The position numbers and the translations under genes were made by a program. Below, piece after piece: positions 1 to 6,940 of a stretch of DNA of 37,079 nucleotides; position 1 is the stretch's first letter; each line of letters begins with the position of its first letter. Location of the stretch: positions 1 to 37,079 of the forward strand of contig VEOY01000096.1 of the NCBI GenBank assembly GCA_012026685.1. Reading direction: 5' to 3'. The notes under the pieces were generated by a model, which saw only the letters and a program-made list of their open reading frames with translations, was not told the DNA's origin and made no database searches. This DNA comes from Nitrospirota bacterium (lineage in GTDB: Bacteria; Nitrospirota; Thermodesulfovibrionia; Thermodesulfovibrionales; UBA6898).

Positions 1-1
1 A

Positions 2-142
2 TGCATGCTGGACCGAACGGACCTGTACCGGGAACTTTCCGCCATCGAGATCGATTTGAGACAGCTGCTCGGCTTCGGCCGCCGTATCAATATGACGATC
101 GCGGAGATGCTGACGGAGATGGAAGATCTGTTGGTTAGGTAG
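2..142 (+). CDS. C-terminal end of an unidentified protein (5' truncated by window)
   Basis: An open frame runs from the window edge to a TAG stop and gives about 46 residues ending in MTEMEDLLVR. The residues are amphipathic and charged (Glu/Leu/Arg-rich), as in a helical C-terminus, and I do not recognise a family. An intrinsic-terminator-like hairpin lies about 100 bases downstream, which fits the end of a transcription unit. The identity cannot be settled without the upstream sequence. Confidence 0.5.
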   Translation, partial: CMLDRTDLYRELSAIEIDLRQLLGFGRRINMTIAEMLTEMEDLLVR

Positions 143-237
143 AAGCGTGAATGCGGTAACGCGTGGATGCGAAGAGGCGAAGGATAATTCTTCTGTTGTT
201 ATATACTAAGGCGATCGAAATTACGTATAATTTGTCG

Positions 238-266
238 TTCCCGCCTGCCTGCCGGGAATCTTTTTT
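238..266 (+). terminator. Intrinsic terminator after the partial gene
   Basis: The stem TTCCCG (238-243) pairs with CGGGAA (253-258) around a 9-base loop, followed by TC and a run of six T (261-266). A second small hairpin, CCCGA/TCGGG at 289-300 followed by TTTT, lies just beyond. The sequence also resembles the REP-like hairpin seen at 33024-33058, so it could be a repeat doing terminator duty. The rest of 143-388 shows no credible gene. Confidence 0.5.
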
Positions 267-388
267 CACTGTAAGGAGTGCAGACAGGCCCGAAATCGGG
301 TTTTCACTGAGGTCGATGACTGCAATGACAGAATATGTGATAAATCCGAAGACAGTACGATTGTCAATATAGAGGTACAGGGGGAAGC

Positions 389-1096
389 ATGAGCATCAGA
401 GAGAACGTTCATAAGGTCATCGACCTCATCAAACCGGAGCACATCCTCGTAAGCGTTTTTGACAAGGCAGGACTTGAAGAGCTCATCAGGGGCATCCTGG
501 AAGCAAACACCTCGGCAAAATTCTATTCAACCGGCGGCACCGGCAAAAAAATCATCGAGATCCTCGGCCCGGATGCATCAAAGAACTATATATCCGTAGA
601 GGAGTTTACCGGTGCTCCCGAAATGGAGGGCGGACTGGTGAAGACCCTCCATCCCAAGATACATGCAGGGCTTCTTGCAGAGCGGGGCAATCCTGCGCAT
701 GAAGAATATCTGTATGCAACGCTTGCGCAGGGAAGCAGGTACGCAGGCGTTTACTTTGACATCTTTGTCGGCAACCTTTATCCGTTTACCTCGGTCATTG
801 CAAAAGAGGGCACAACAGCGGAAACAGCACGCGTGAACATCGACATCGGCGGACCTGCCATGACCATGGCATCTGCCAAGAACTGGCACAGCATCGCTGC
901 GCTCACTTCTCCCGGGCAGTATGCAGGCTTTGTCGGCGCACTCAGGAAGAACGACGGGAAGATCAGCCTTGAGCAGAGGTTCCGCCTCGCGACCCAGGCG
1001 ATGAGGACGATCGGAGAATACAGGACTGCGATCGGAAATTATTTTGCAGACCTGGATTTTACCAGGGATGTGAAACCGTTCCTGAATATCGGGTAA
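389..1096 (+). CDS. Standalone IMP cyclohydrolase domain (PurH N-terminal domain only)
   Basis: This 235-residue protein matches the N-terminal MGS-like domain of bifunctional PurH, which closes FAICAR to IMP in the last step of purine synthesis. Visible motifs are SVFDKAGLEEL, FYSTGGTGKKI, VEEFTGAPEMEGG with VKTLHPKIHAGLL, VGNLYPF and NIDIGGPAMTMASAKNW. The roughly 300-residue AICAR transformylase domain is absent and no frame downstream encodes it, so the formyl-transfer step must be encoded elsewhere (a separate PurH domain or PurP-type enzyme). The ATG follows a GGGGGAAGC ribosome site. larC follows 59 bases later on the same strand. The domain assignment is secure; the physiological role as a purine enzyme is inferred. 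Confidence 0.85.
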   Translation: MSIRENVHKVIDLIKPEHILVSVFDKAGLEELIRGILEANTSAKFYSTGGTGKKIIEILGPDASKNYISVEEFTGAPEMEGGLVKTLHPKIHAGLLAERGNPAHEEYLYATLAQGSRYAGVYFDIFVGNLYPFTSVIAKEGTTAETARVNIDIGGPAMTMASAKNWHSIAALTSPGQYAGFVGALRKNDGKISLEQRFRLATQAMRTIGEYRTAIGNYFADLDFTRDVKPFLNIG

Positions 1097-1155
1097 GTTT
1101 TTTCCCGAGCTCCTGATGCTGCACGAGCGAGGGAAGGGTAAGGGGTGGACATGAG

Positions 1156-2373
1156 GTGTCCCGGGTGAAGATCGCATATATCGACTGCTTTTCCGGCATC
1201 AGCGGGGACATGTTTCTCGGCGCGCTCGTCGATGCCGGTGTGCCGCTGGCGCATATCGAAAAGGAGCTGAAGAAACTGAAGCTTAAAGGGTACGTCCTGA
1301 GCGAAAAAAAGGTCGTAAGGGCGGGGCTCGCGGCTACCAAGGTTGACGTGATGCTCAGGGGCAAAGGGCAAGGGGCAAAGGGCAGAACATGGAAAGATAT
1401 ACGGGCGCTTATCAAGGACTCTGCGCTCCCTGAAGAGATAAAAGTCCGGGGCTTTTCGATCTTCAGATCACTCTTCGAGGCAGAGGCGAAAGTTCACGGA
1501 GAGACCATCGATAGAGCGCATCTTCATGAACTGGGGGGTGTCGACTGCCTTGTCGATATCTTTGGCGTCCTTATCGGGATGTCATTCCTCGGCATAGAGA
1601 CCGTGTACGCGTCCCCTGTCAACGTCGGCAGTGGCACCACGCGGACTTCTCATGGCATATTACCGGTCCCTGCTCCTGCTACTGCCGAGATACTGAAAGG
1701 TGTCCCCTGCCATGCGACAGGACCCTCCTTCGAGCTTGCGACACCGACAGGAGCGGTCCTTGTCAGGGCGCTGGCCTCTGTATTCGGCGCCATGCCGCAT
1801 TTCATGCCCGAAATCATCGGCCTGGGTGCAGGAGATGCAGACCCTGACTGCTGGCCGAATGTGCTGCGGCTTATGGCAGGTGAGGAATACCGGAACAGAG
1901 GTGATGAGATGGTGACCGTCATTGAAACGAACATCGATGACATGAATCCGCAGGTCTATGAATATGTAATGGAGAGGCTGTTCGATCGCGGGGCTCTCGA
2001 CGTTTTTCTGACACCGGTGATCATGAAAAAATCACGTCCGGGCATATTGCTCAGCGTCCTCTGCAACGCGGAAAAGAAAAATGAACTTATGGATATCATC
2101 TTCAAAGAGACGACGACCATCGGCATACGCTTTCACGACGCAGGACGGGTGACGCTGGGACGGGAGATCAAAGAGGTCCGGACGCGATACGGAAGAGCGA
2201 AGGTCAAGGTCTCATCATGGGGAGATGGCGACTGCCGGTGCATGCCTGAATATGACGACTGCAGGAGACTGGCGGCAGACGCAAAGGTACCCCTGACGGA
2301 TGTCATGAAAGAAGCGGCGGGCGCAGTGTTTCGGTCGAAGGGTGCGCTGAAGAAAAAAAGTGGTGGACGGTAG
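1156..2373 (+). CDS. larC: LarC, nickel-pincer cofactor cyclometallase
   Basis: This 405-residue protein carries LarC family signatures: an N-terminal DCFSGISGDMFLGAL, HLHELGGVDCLVDI around residue 125-140, FELATPTGAVLVRAL near 195-205, and a C-terminal domain beginning TNIDDMNPQVYEYVMERLF. LarC inserts Ni into the pyridinium-bis-thiocarboxylate mononucleotide using CTP, making the cofactor of lactate racemase and relatives. The gene is intact in one frame, unlike lactobacilli where larC is split by a frameshift. Neither larA, larB nor larE is in the window. The start is GTG at 1156 (GTG at 1165 is an alternative). Its last four codons and stop lie inside the 3' end of the antisense tRNA-Ala, a 13-base convergent overlap. 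Confidence 0.9.
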   Translation: MSRVKIAYIDCFSGISGDMFLGALVDAGVPLAHIEKELKKLKLKGYVLSEKKVVRAGLAATKVDVMLRGKGQGAKGRTWKDIRALIKDSALPEEIKVRGFSIFRSLFEAEAKVHGETIDRAHLHELGGVDCLVDIFGVLIGMSFLGIETVYASPVNVGSGTTRTSHGILPVPAPATAEILKGVPCHATGPSFELATPTGAVLVRALASVFGAMPHFMPEIIGLGAGDADPDCWPNVLRLMAGEEYRNRGDEMVTVIETNIDDMNPQVYEYVMERLFDRGALDVFLTPVIMKKSRPGILLSVLCNAEKKNELMDIIFKETTTIGIRFHDAGRVTLGREIKEVRTRYGRAKVKVSSWGDGDCRCMPEYDDCRRLAADAKVPLTDVMKEAAGAVFRSKGALKKKSGGR

Positions 2374-2436
2374 GGGATTCGAACCCCCGACTTCCACGTT
2401 GCGAACGTGGCGCTCTCCCAGCTGAGCTAACCGCCC
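2361..2436 (-). tRNA. tRNA-Ala (anticodon CGC)
   Basis: On the minus strand the acceptor GGGCGGT pairs with ACCGTCC, the T arm contains GGTTCGAATCC and the 3' end has an encoded CCA. The anticodon loop TTCGCAA gives CGC, reading GCG (Ala). The acceptor has the G3-U70 wobble that identifies alanine tRNAs. Its 3' end overlaps the larC stop codon on the other strand. Confidence 0.95.
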
Positions 2437-2513
2437 GTGTGAATGAAGCAAACAGTGTCGACCCGCAACTGGTACATAGTAAAACAGAAAACCGGGTAGA
2501 CGTCAACGGATTC

Positions 2514-2543
2514 TTGACAGCTATTTTAACAACTTCTTATAAT
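2514..2543 (+). promoter_or_regulatory. Consensus sigma-70 promoter of the tRNA operon
   Basis: TTGACA (2514-2519) and TATAAT (2538-2543) are separated by 18 bases. Both hexamers match consensus exactly. Transcription would start near 2550, shortly before tRNA-Arg at 2567, as expected for a strong stable-RNA promoter. Confidence 0.85.
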
Positions 2544-2566
2544 CATAGCTCGCTGTTTTTTTAAGT

Positions 2567-2643
<77 letters not shown>

Positions 2644-2757
2644 ATCCAGGCTCTCTCAGCGGGATTTCAGCGATCGGCAGCCGGTTACCAGACCGGAATG
2701 GCGATTTTTCCTGTTTTTCATTTATACTATTCACTGTCACGTTTTGATGTGTCATAT

Positions 2758-2835
2758 GGTGGGTGTAGCTCAGCCGGTTAGAGCACCAGGTTGTGGCCCT
2801 GGTGGCCGGGGGTTCGAATCCCCTCACTCACCCCA
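2758..2835 (+). tRNA. tRNA-His (anticodon GTG)
   Basis: The acceptor GTGGGTG pairs with CACTCAC. There is an extra 5' G(-1) at 2758 opposite C73, the hallmark of histidine tRNA. The anticodon loop TTGTGGC gives GTG and CCA is encoded. Confidence 0.95.
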
Positions 2836-2910
2836 TATTCTTTTCAGTGTCAGTGGGAAACCGGACCAGGGGCGTGATCAATCCCGCCACTGCTGAAATT
2901 GTTATTACCT

Positions 2911-2987
2911 GCGCCTGTAGCTCAGATGGATAGAGCATCAGCCTCCGGAGCTGAGGGTCGGAGGTTCGAATCCTCTCAGGCGCGCCA
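2911..2987 (+). tRNA. tRNA-Arg (anticodon CCG)
   Basis: The acceptor GCGCCTG pairs with CAGGCGC, the same acceptor stem as the TCT tRNA-Arg upstream. The anticodon stem TCAGC/GCTGA encloses CTCCGGA, giving CCG, which reads CGG. The T arm contains GGTTCGAATCC and CCA is encoded. Confidence 0.95.
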
Positions 2988-3045
2988 GCCCACGTCACGG
3001 ATGAAGCGGTGGTGATCAGAAAGTGTACTGCAGTGCCGTGTTGGG

Positions 3046-3074
3046 TTGACTCCTTTTTTTGTTTTTATTAATAT
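3046..3074 (+). promoter_or_regulatory. Probable internal sigma-70 promoter for tRNA-Lys
   Basis: TTGACT (3046-3051) and TAATAT (3069-3074) are 17 bases apart in an AT-rich stretch between tRNA-Arg(CCG) and tRNA-Lys. The larger 136-base gap between these two tRNAs fits a separate promoter. Confidence 0.6.
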
Positions 3075-3123
3075 ATTTCTTCACGGATTGCTGAAGACCA
3101 ATCAATGATCACTGTTACTCCAT

Positions 3124-3199
<76 letters not shown>

Positions 3200-3208
3200 T
3201 TCATAAAC

Positions 3209-3245
3209 AAGGGGTTATCCTTTACGGGGTAGCCCCTTCTTTTTC
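3209..3245 (+). terminator. Intrinsic terminator of the tRNA operon
   Basis: AAGGGGTTA (3209-3217) pairs with TAGCCCCTT (3230-3238) with one G-U pair across a 12-base loop, followed by a T-rich tail (CTTTTT). Confidence 0.85.
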
Positions 3246-3286
3246 CGGGTTGTAGGGTTTTATACATTGCCGACTGAGGAGGGGTT

Positions 3287-3670
3287 ATGAAAAAAGCGGC
3301 AGTTGTCCTGATCTATCTTCTTTTTTCCGTATCACTGGCCCATGCAGATGATATCAAGGTCAAACCGTTGAGCTTTTTTGCAAATCCGGAACCGTGGTGT
3401 CAAGCCGGGACCAGCATTTCAGGAAGAACCTTTTATGAAACCAAAGGCATAGGCTCATATAATGTGACCGTGAGAGTATACCGAGGGGATGTTCTGGCCG
3501 GGACGTACAGCCTTGGTAATTATTATGGAGAGAGCCCCGTGTGGGCGGGGTATTATATTGACGCGACGATACCATGCAGTATCAGTGGAGTTTATACCCT
3601 GAAAATCTCATTTAGAACGACCCGGGATGGAGTGACTAAAGAGCTGTATACAAAGATCCGCGTAAACTGA
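3287..3670 (+). CDS. Small secreted protein of unknown function
   Basis: The 127-residue product begins with a clear signal peptide: MKK, a hydrophobic stretch to residue 18 and AHA-DD cleavage around residue 21. The mature part is rich in beta-type residues and aromatic amino acids, with two cysteines (about residues 38 and 96) that could form a disulfide. The ATG follows GAGGAGGGGTT, a strong ribosome site. The fold looks like a small immunoglobulin-like or C2-like beta domain (alternating V/Y/T strands such as YNVTVRVYRGDVLAGTY), but I do not recognise the family. It is monocistronic, between the tRNA terminator and a noncoding stretch. Confidence 0.7.
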   Translation: MKKAAVVLIYLLFSVSLAHADDIKVKPLSFFANPEPWCQAGTSISGRTFYETKGIGSYNVTVRVYRGDVLAGTYSLGNYYGESPVWAGYYIDATIPCSISGVYTLKISFRTTRDGVTKELYTKIRVN

Positions 3671-4199
3671 GAGAACACATCTTCCGTGCGATCAGTTAAT
3701 TAACACAAATGTGCTTCGTTTTGTTATGCCGAAATTGTTTCCTTGTTCGCGACTTCCAAGCGGATGAGTTTCCAGTACCTGTTTCTGAGCTGTCTTCTCA
3801 TCTTGTACTCCTGTCTCTTCCTCCTGAACCATCCCAGCATTAGGCACCTCCCGGACCGGTCGTTGGTACAGTCATCAGTCAGTTTCCCCGCACTTTTTCC
3901 TGCATCACATGCAAGGCTTGATACGTATAACAACAGGAAGTTCATATGTTATCGCATATTCTTATGCTTTAAATAAAGACTTTTTTTGATAAGACTGCCT
4001 GAAACGGCAAGGGACGCAAAGGATTTGAACATGTTTCGGGACAGATGTTATATCGGAAGAAATGGATATTTAGCAGGATATATATGGTCCATGGACGAGG
4101 GCAGGTAGGGAAGGGAGAAACAGAGAAAACTCATTTAGATAGCTATATCGCCCGATTTCATTTTACAATAATTTAGCTATACCAGCATGGAGGTGCGGA
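3671..4199. other. Mostly noncoding gap; no convincing gene
   Basis: The stretch is AT-rich, and frames on both strands (3743-3976 plus, 3724-3945 minus) lack ribosome sites. The minus frame ends in a basic segment (WFRRKRQEYKMRRQLRNRYW) that looks more protein-like than its plus-strand partner, so a small minus-strand peptide cannot be excluded. No promoter or terminator stands out. Confidence 0.4.
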
Positions 4200-4280
4200 A
4201 TGGATGACAAGGCAATCGATAAAGCAGCGCCTCCTTCCTGACCGCCTTCAGGCGGCACCGGGGGGTGCTCTCAGGATAGT
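4188..4280 (+). other. Possible upstream start with strong ribosome site and an in-frame UGA
   Basis: GGAGGT (4188-4193) precedes ATG at 4200, which is in frame with the methyltransferase starting at 4281. The frame hits TGA at 4239-4241 after 13 codons. A compact hairpin CCGCC-TTCA-GGCGG (4242-4255) follows immediately, and UCCUGA (4236-4241) can pair with UCAGGA (4271-4276). This may be a leader peptide, a degenerate N-terminus or a second recoded UGA. Sequence alone cannot decide. Confidence 0.35.
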
Positions 4281-5084
4281 TTGGCAAAGCCTGCAGATGT
4301 GTCCGCTTTGTCAGACAAGAATGATCGATTCCATGCAGATACCTCTCTGCAGGATTCAGAAGGAATCAGACGTGTCATAAGGGAAAAGTATGCCGAAGTC
4401 GCCATTTCTGCTAAGGACAAATTCAGTTATCCAACTGGCAAGATCGGCGCAGAGACCCTTGGCTACGATTTTTACTTAATCCAGCAAGCCCCTTCCAATC
4501 TCCTTGAGTCTTTTTGCGGCGTCGGCAATCCGTTCTCCTTGGGCGAGATACGACCCGGGGCCAGGGTTCTGGATTTTGGGTGCGGAGCAGGCTTTGACCT
4601 CTATGTATCAGGCCATTTGGTAGGCGATTCGGGGTTGGTCTGCGGGGTGGATCTGACAAGAGAGATGATCGATCGCACCATGGAGAATCTTAACGGCGCA
4701 GGCGTAACGAATTATGAACTCAAGCAGATCGACGCGGAAGAGATACCGTATCCGGAAAATTTCTTCGATGTGGTGATCTCAAATGGCGTGATCAATCTTT
4801 CGCCTTTCAAACTGGCCTGTTTCAGAGAAATATATCGGATTCTCAAGCCTGGAGGACGCGTACAGTTTGCTGACGTGGTATTGGAACAGGACCTGCCTGC
4901 CGAGATGAAGGACAGCCTTGAAGCATGGTCACATTGAATAGGGGGGGCGATCCCGGTCGGGGATCAGTTGGCACTGATGGAAGAGGCTGGCTTCAAAGAG
5001 GTTGCGAATGTAGGGGCAACCGGGTTTCGGACATCTCAATATACCGCGGGTTCCTTATTCCGGGGGTATAAGCCAATTTCTTGA
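4281..5084 (+). CDS. ArsM-like SAM methyltransferase, probable selenoprotein (Sec at UGA 4935-4937)
   Basis: Read through the UGA at 4935, the frame gives 267 residues of the arsenite-methyltransferase type. The regions are IREKYAEVA (about 30-40), the conserved ESFCGVGNPF before the SAM-binding VLDFGCGAGFD (about 95-105), GVDLTREMI, ISNGVINLSP, and ILKPGGRVQFADVV. After LEAWSH comes UGA, then IGGAIPVGDQLALMEEAGF and a C-terminus FRTSQYTAGSLFRGYKP that matches family tails. ArsM proteins have a substrate-binding cysteine at precisely the UGA position (WxxCIGGA), so selenocysteine at residue 219 is the natural reading. A SECIS-like hairpin lies 12-28 bases downstream. Alternatives are a nonsense mutation of a Cys codon or a sequencing error. 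The start is uncertain: TTG at 4281 with a weak AGGA, or ATG at 4200 past another UGA. Substrate (arsenite or another metalloid/thiol acceptor) is inferred. Confidence 0.75.
4949..4965 (+). promoter_or_regulatory. SECIS-like hairpin downstream of the UGA
   Basis: GATCCC (4949-4954) pairs with GGGATC (4960-4965) around the loop GGTCG. The apical loop starts 18 bases after the UGA and begins with G residues. That spacing and loop character are what bacterial SelB-binding SECIS elements show. The 6-bp stem sits inside the coding sequence, as bacterial SECIS elements do. Confidence 0.55.
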
Positions 5085-5310
5085 GGTAATGACCACTGCG
5101 TATGCCTTGCAGAGGATGCCATTGAGGAGAGACAGCTCAATTTCTCTCTGAAAGCAACGCCCTGGAGAAGCGCTTAAAAAAGTGAGGAGTATTACATGCA
5201 GCGTTACATGAACTGCCCGGCTAAATTGCTGGTTATTGGGCAACATAGGAATCCGACTTTGACGTTGACACGCTGACAGGATAGGAGTAATTTGGGGCTA
5301 AGAGAACACG

Positions 5311-5441
5311 CTAAAAGTGGTGGTCTTGTTCTTCTTAGACTCAGCAAAAGGTTTAGTAAGCCGGGGCGCTACGGCCTCAAGTCAGCATGAAGCAAAGTAA
5401 ACAAAACCGCTGAGGAGTGGAGAACAAACACCACTTTTTTA
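5311..5441 (+). ncRNA. Structured small RNA candidate with nested helices and terminal T-run
   Basis: AAAAGTGGTG (5313-5322) pairs with CACCACTTTT (5429-5438), and TTGTTCT (5326-5332) with AGAACAA (5421-5427), giving a 17-bp closing stem with a small bulge. Inside, CTCAGC (5340-5345) pairs with GCTGAG (5409-5414) and GGTTT (5350-5354) with AAACC (5404-5408). An apical region includes GCCG/CGGC. The closing stem runs into TTTTTT, so it doubles as a terminator. No known family (6S, SRP, tmRNA, common riboswitch) matches by eye. The plus strand is chosen from the T-run. Confidence 0.5.
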
Positions 5442-5720
5442 TTTCAAGCTTTATTCTGCCACTGATCGCTCTTATATCCCGGTGCCCTCATTTTCCGCAC
5501 CTGGACCTCCCTGGCTTGAAATACATGTTTAGAGGCGTAATGGGGATCAATATGGGAGATGTACTGCACGAAAGTCCGCGAAAACCCAGGTGAAATGGTA
5601 AATTCACGAAATAAGCATAACGCAAAGCTTTATCCTGTATGCTAATACGGAGATTTTAAAGATATTTTTAACTTGGTATATTTGTTGCGTTTAAATCAGT
5701 ATGAATACCTTTAAAAAAAA

Positions 5721-5900
5721 ATGTCCTCACGGAATCAATCGAAATTTGCAAGCAGTCAAATCTGTATGATCCTCTTAACACGAGAGGAAAAACGTGAAAC
5801 CGTTATGCACGTTTACCGTCTTATCGACGAATACCAGGCCACCGATGTCAATGCATTAGAATATGCCTGGGAATCTCAGCCCGTTGCTATGCAGACCTGA
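5721..5900 (+). CDS. Possible small protein, 59 residues, unknown
   Basis: ATG at 5721 opens a frame to TGA at 5898-5900. The product has a charged central segment (LTREEKRETVMHVYRLIDEYQ) predicted helical, and acidic residues toward the end. The composition looks protein-like, but no Shine-Dalgarno precedes the ATG (A-rich TTTAAAAAAAA instead) or the internal ATG at 5766. No family recognised. It could also be a remnant. Confidence 0.3.
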   Translation: MSSRNQSKFASSQICMILLTREEKRETVMHVYRLIDEYQATDVNALEYAWESQPVAMQT

Positions 5901-6072
5901 CGTATCGCTCCCGGTATCGTGTTCGTTGCAGATTCCTGAGGCGTGTTACTTAGTAGTGTGCTCTCAAACCTCGCTGTAAGTTCTTGTATGGAGACAGGCA
6001 AAAACAGGCGGGAAGGGAGGGAAAACCCCTAACGTAATCTTGCGGGTTTTCTGCATTGAAACGGTAAGACAT

Positions 6073-6095
6073 CGGGGGTGCAGAGGGCACCCCCG
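6073..6095 (-). terminator. Strong GC hairpin after the SYLF gene
   Basis: CGGGGGTGC (6073-6081) pairs perfectly with GCACCCCCG (6087-6095) around a 5-base loop, 13 bases beyond the stop of the minus-strand gene. No T-run follows on the minus strand, so terminator function is probable rather than certain. Confidence 0.5.
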
Positions 6096-6107
6096 CACAA
6101 TGCGGCT

Positions 6108-6671
6108 TCAATCAGGATGGATGGGCGTGAACTTGGCGCCTCTGACAGAGATCCCTGCCATTAACCCCTTCTGATCAAAGACAAATCCCGCTATCGGATG
6201 CTGGCTTCTGAGGGTTGCCACGGTAAGATCCGCACCCACCTGAATGAGCGTTACTTCGGCATCAACCCCTGCTTCCCATCCCTCACTCTTCTGGAACTTG
6301 TTCAGCGCATCCTCTGTCATGAAGAGTATGACCAGGTCGTATTGTTCCGCACCTATCTGCCAGCCGAGCGACCCCGCGGTGATGCTGTAGTATCGCACGG
6401 TCTTGCCACCGACCTGCAGCGCCCCTTGACCATATTGGCCGCCGACAACCAAAGCAGCCTTGGTAACGTTCGGTATTACCAGAACGCCCTTGGCAGCCTT
6501 CAGATACTCAGTGCCTCCCTTGATGTCCTTGCCGAAACGGGCCATTGCAGCTGTGACACTGGCATCGATCTCCCCCTTTGTCGCTGCGTCAGCCAGGGGG
6601 GCGATAAAGGCACATGCAACCATGATGCAGAGGATGGTAACGATGGTCCTTGCTGCTGAATGTGTGTTCAT
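6108..6671 (-). CDS. SYLF/Ysc84-domain secreted lipid-binding protein
   Basis: A 187-residue product starts at ATG 6671, chosen because AAGGAG precedes it. A longer frame to 6719 would begin before the ribosome site. An N-terminal hydrophobic signal segment (IVTILCIMVACAFIAPLADA) ends near residue 30. The mature part carries the SYLF (Ysc84) pattern: KGVLVIPNVTKAALVVGGQYGQG, then VRYYSITAGSLGWQIGAEQYDLVILFMTEDALNKF, and a C-terminal EVTLIQVGADL with GFVFDQKGLMAGIS. Bacterial SYLF proteins are exported and bind lipids or membranes; their exact role is unclear. It is the last gene of a minus-strand group of three small envelope genes. Confidence 0.85.
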   Translation of the reverse strand: MNTHSAARTIVTILCIMVACAFIAPLADAATKGEIDASVTAAMARFGKDIKGGTEYLKAAKGVLVIPNVTKAALVVGGQYGQGALQVGGKTVRYYSITAGSLGWQIGAEQYDLVILFMTEDALNKFQKSEGWEAGVDAEVTLIQVGADLTVATLRSQHPIAGFVFDQKGLMAGISVRGAKFTPIHPD

Positions 6672-6730
6672 GATGTCTCTTTCTCCTTTCTTGGTGGAAG
6701 ACTGCCCCTGTGCAGTCATCGGTTATTTGA

Positions 6731-6925
6731 TCAACGATCCCTCTTGTGGCGGTAATAGTAATTGCCGTGGGGGTAATCATAGTCATAATAATAGTACCGG
6801 TAAGAGGGATATCCATAGTAATACGGGCGACTGTAGTAATAACCGGCAGGCCGGACCTCAGCTATGCAGCCGTACAGCATGAGCAGCATGCCGACGATGA
6901 AAATTATGCCAAGACTCTTTTTCAT
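6731..6925 (-). CDS. Tyrosine-rich small lipoprotein
   Basis: This 64-residue protein has a lipoprotein signal, MKKSLGIIFIVGMLLMLYGC, with the lipobox cysteine at residue 20. The mature chain is extremely Tyr-rich (YYYSRPYYYGYPSYRYYYYDYDY) and ends in basic residues. Similar low-complexity Tyr/Pro/Gly lipoproteins are common in envelope-stress loci, without known function. It lies between the heptad-repeat protein and the SYLF protein on the same strand, probably cotranscribed. Confidence 0.7.
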   Translation of the reverse strand: MKKSLGIIFIVGMLLMLYGCIAEVRPAGYYYSRPYYYGYPSYRYYYYDYDYPHGNYYYRHKRDR

Positions 6926-6940
6926 ATCATCCTCCGTCTG

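Larger units (their letters stand above)
5085..6072. other. About 1 kb largely noncoding region with an ncRNA candidate
   Basis: After the methyltransferase stop no long frame is credible. The 5090-5280 stretch holds short broken frames, such as a 26-residue frame from ATG 5196, possibly gene remnants. 5311-5441 is a folded RNA candidate and 5721-5900 a possible 59-residue gene, listed separately. A palindromic GAAAACCC/GGGTTTTC pair lies around 6020-6052. I see no insertion sequence. Confidence 0.45.

Noticed and set aside
163-372. 69-codon frame before the IMP cyclohydrolase gene
   Set aside because: It runs across terminator/REP-like hairpins and has no ribosome site.
3743-3976. 77-codon plus-strand frame after the secreted protein
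   Set aside because: No ribosome site and composition rich in Ser/Leu/Cys typical of a random frame; the region is treated as noncoding.
5590-5632. Resemblance to the c-di-GMP-I riboswitch core (GGTAAATTCACGAAA, then ACGCAAAGC)
   Set aside because: The second half (the GG-CTA helix and tetraloop-receptor part) is missing and a simple GCATA/TATGC hairpin fits better; no suitable downstream gene.
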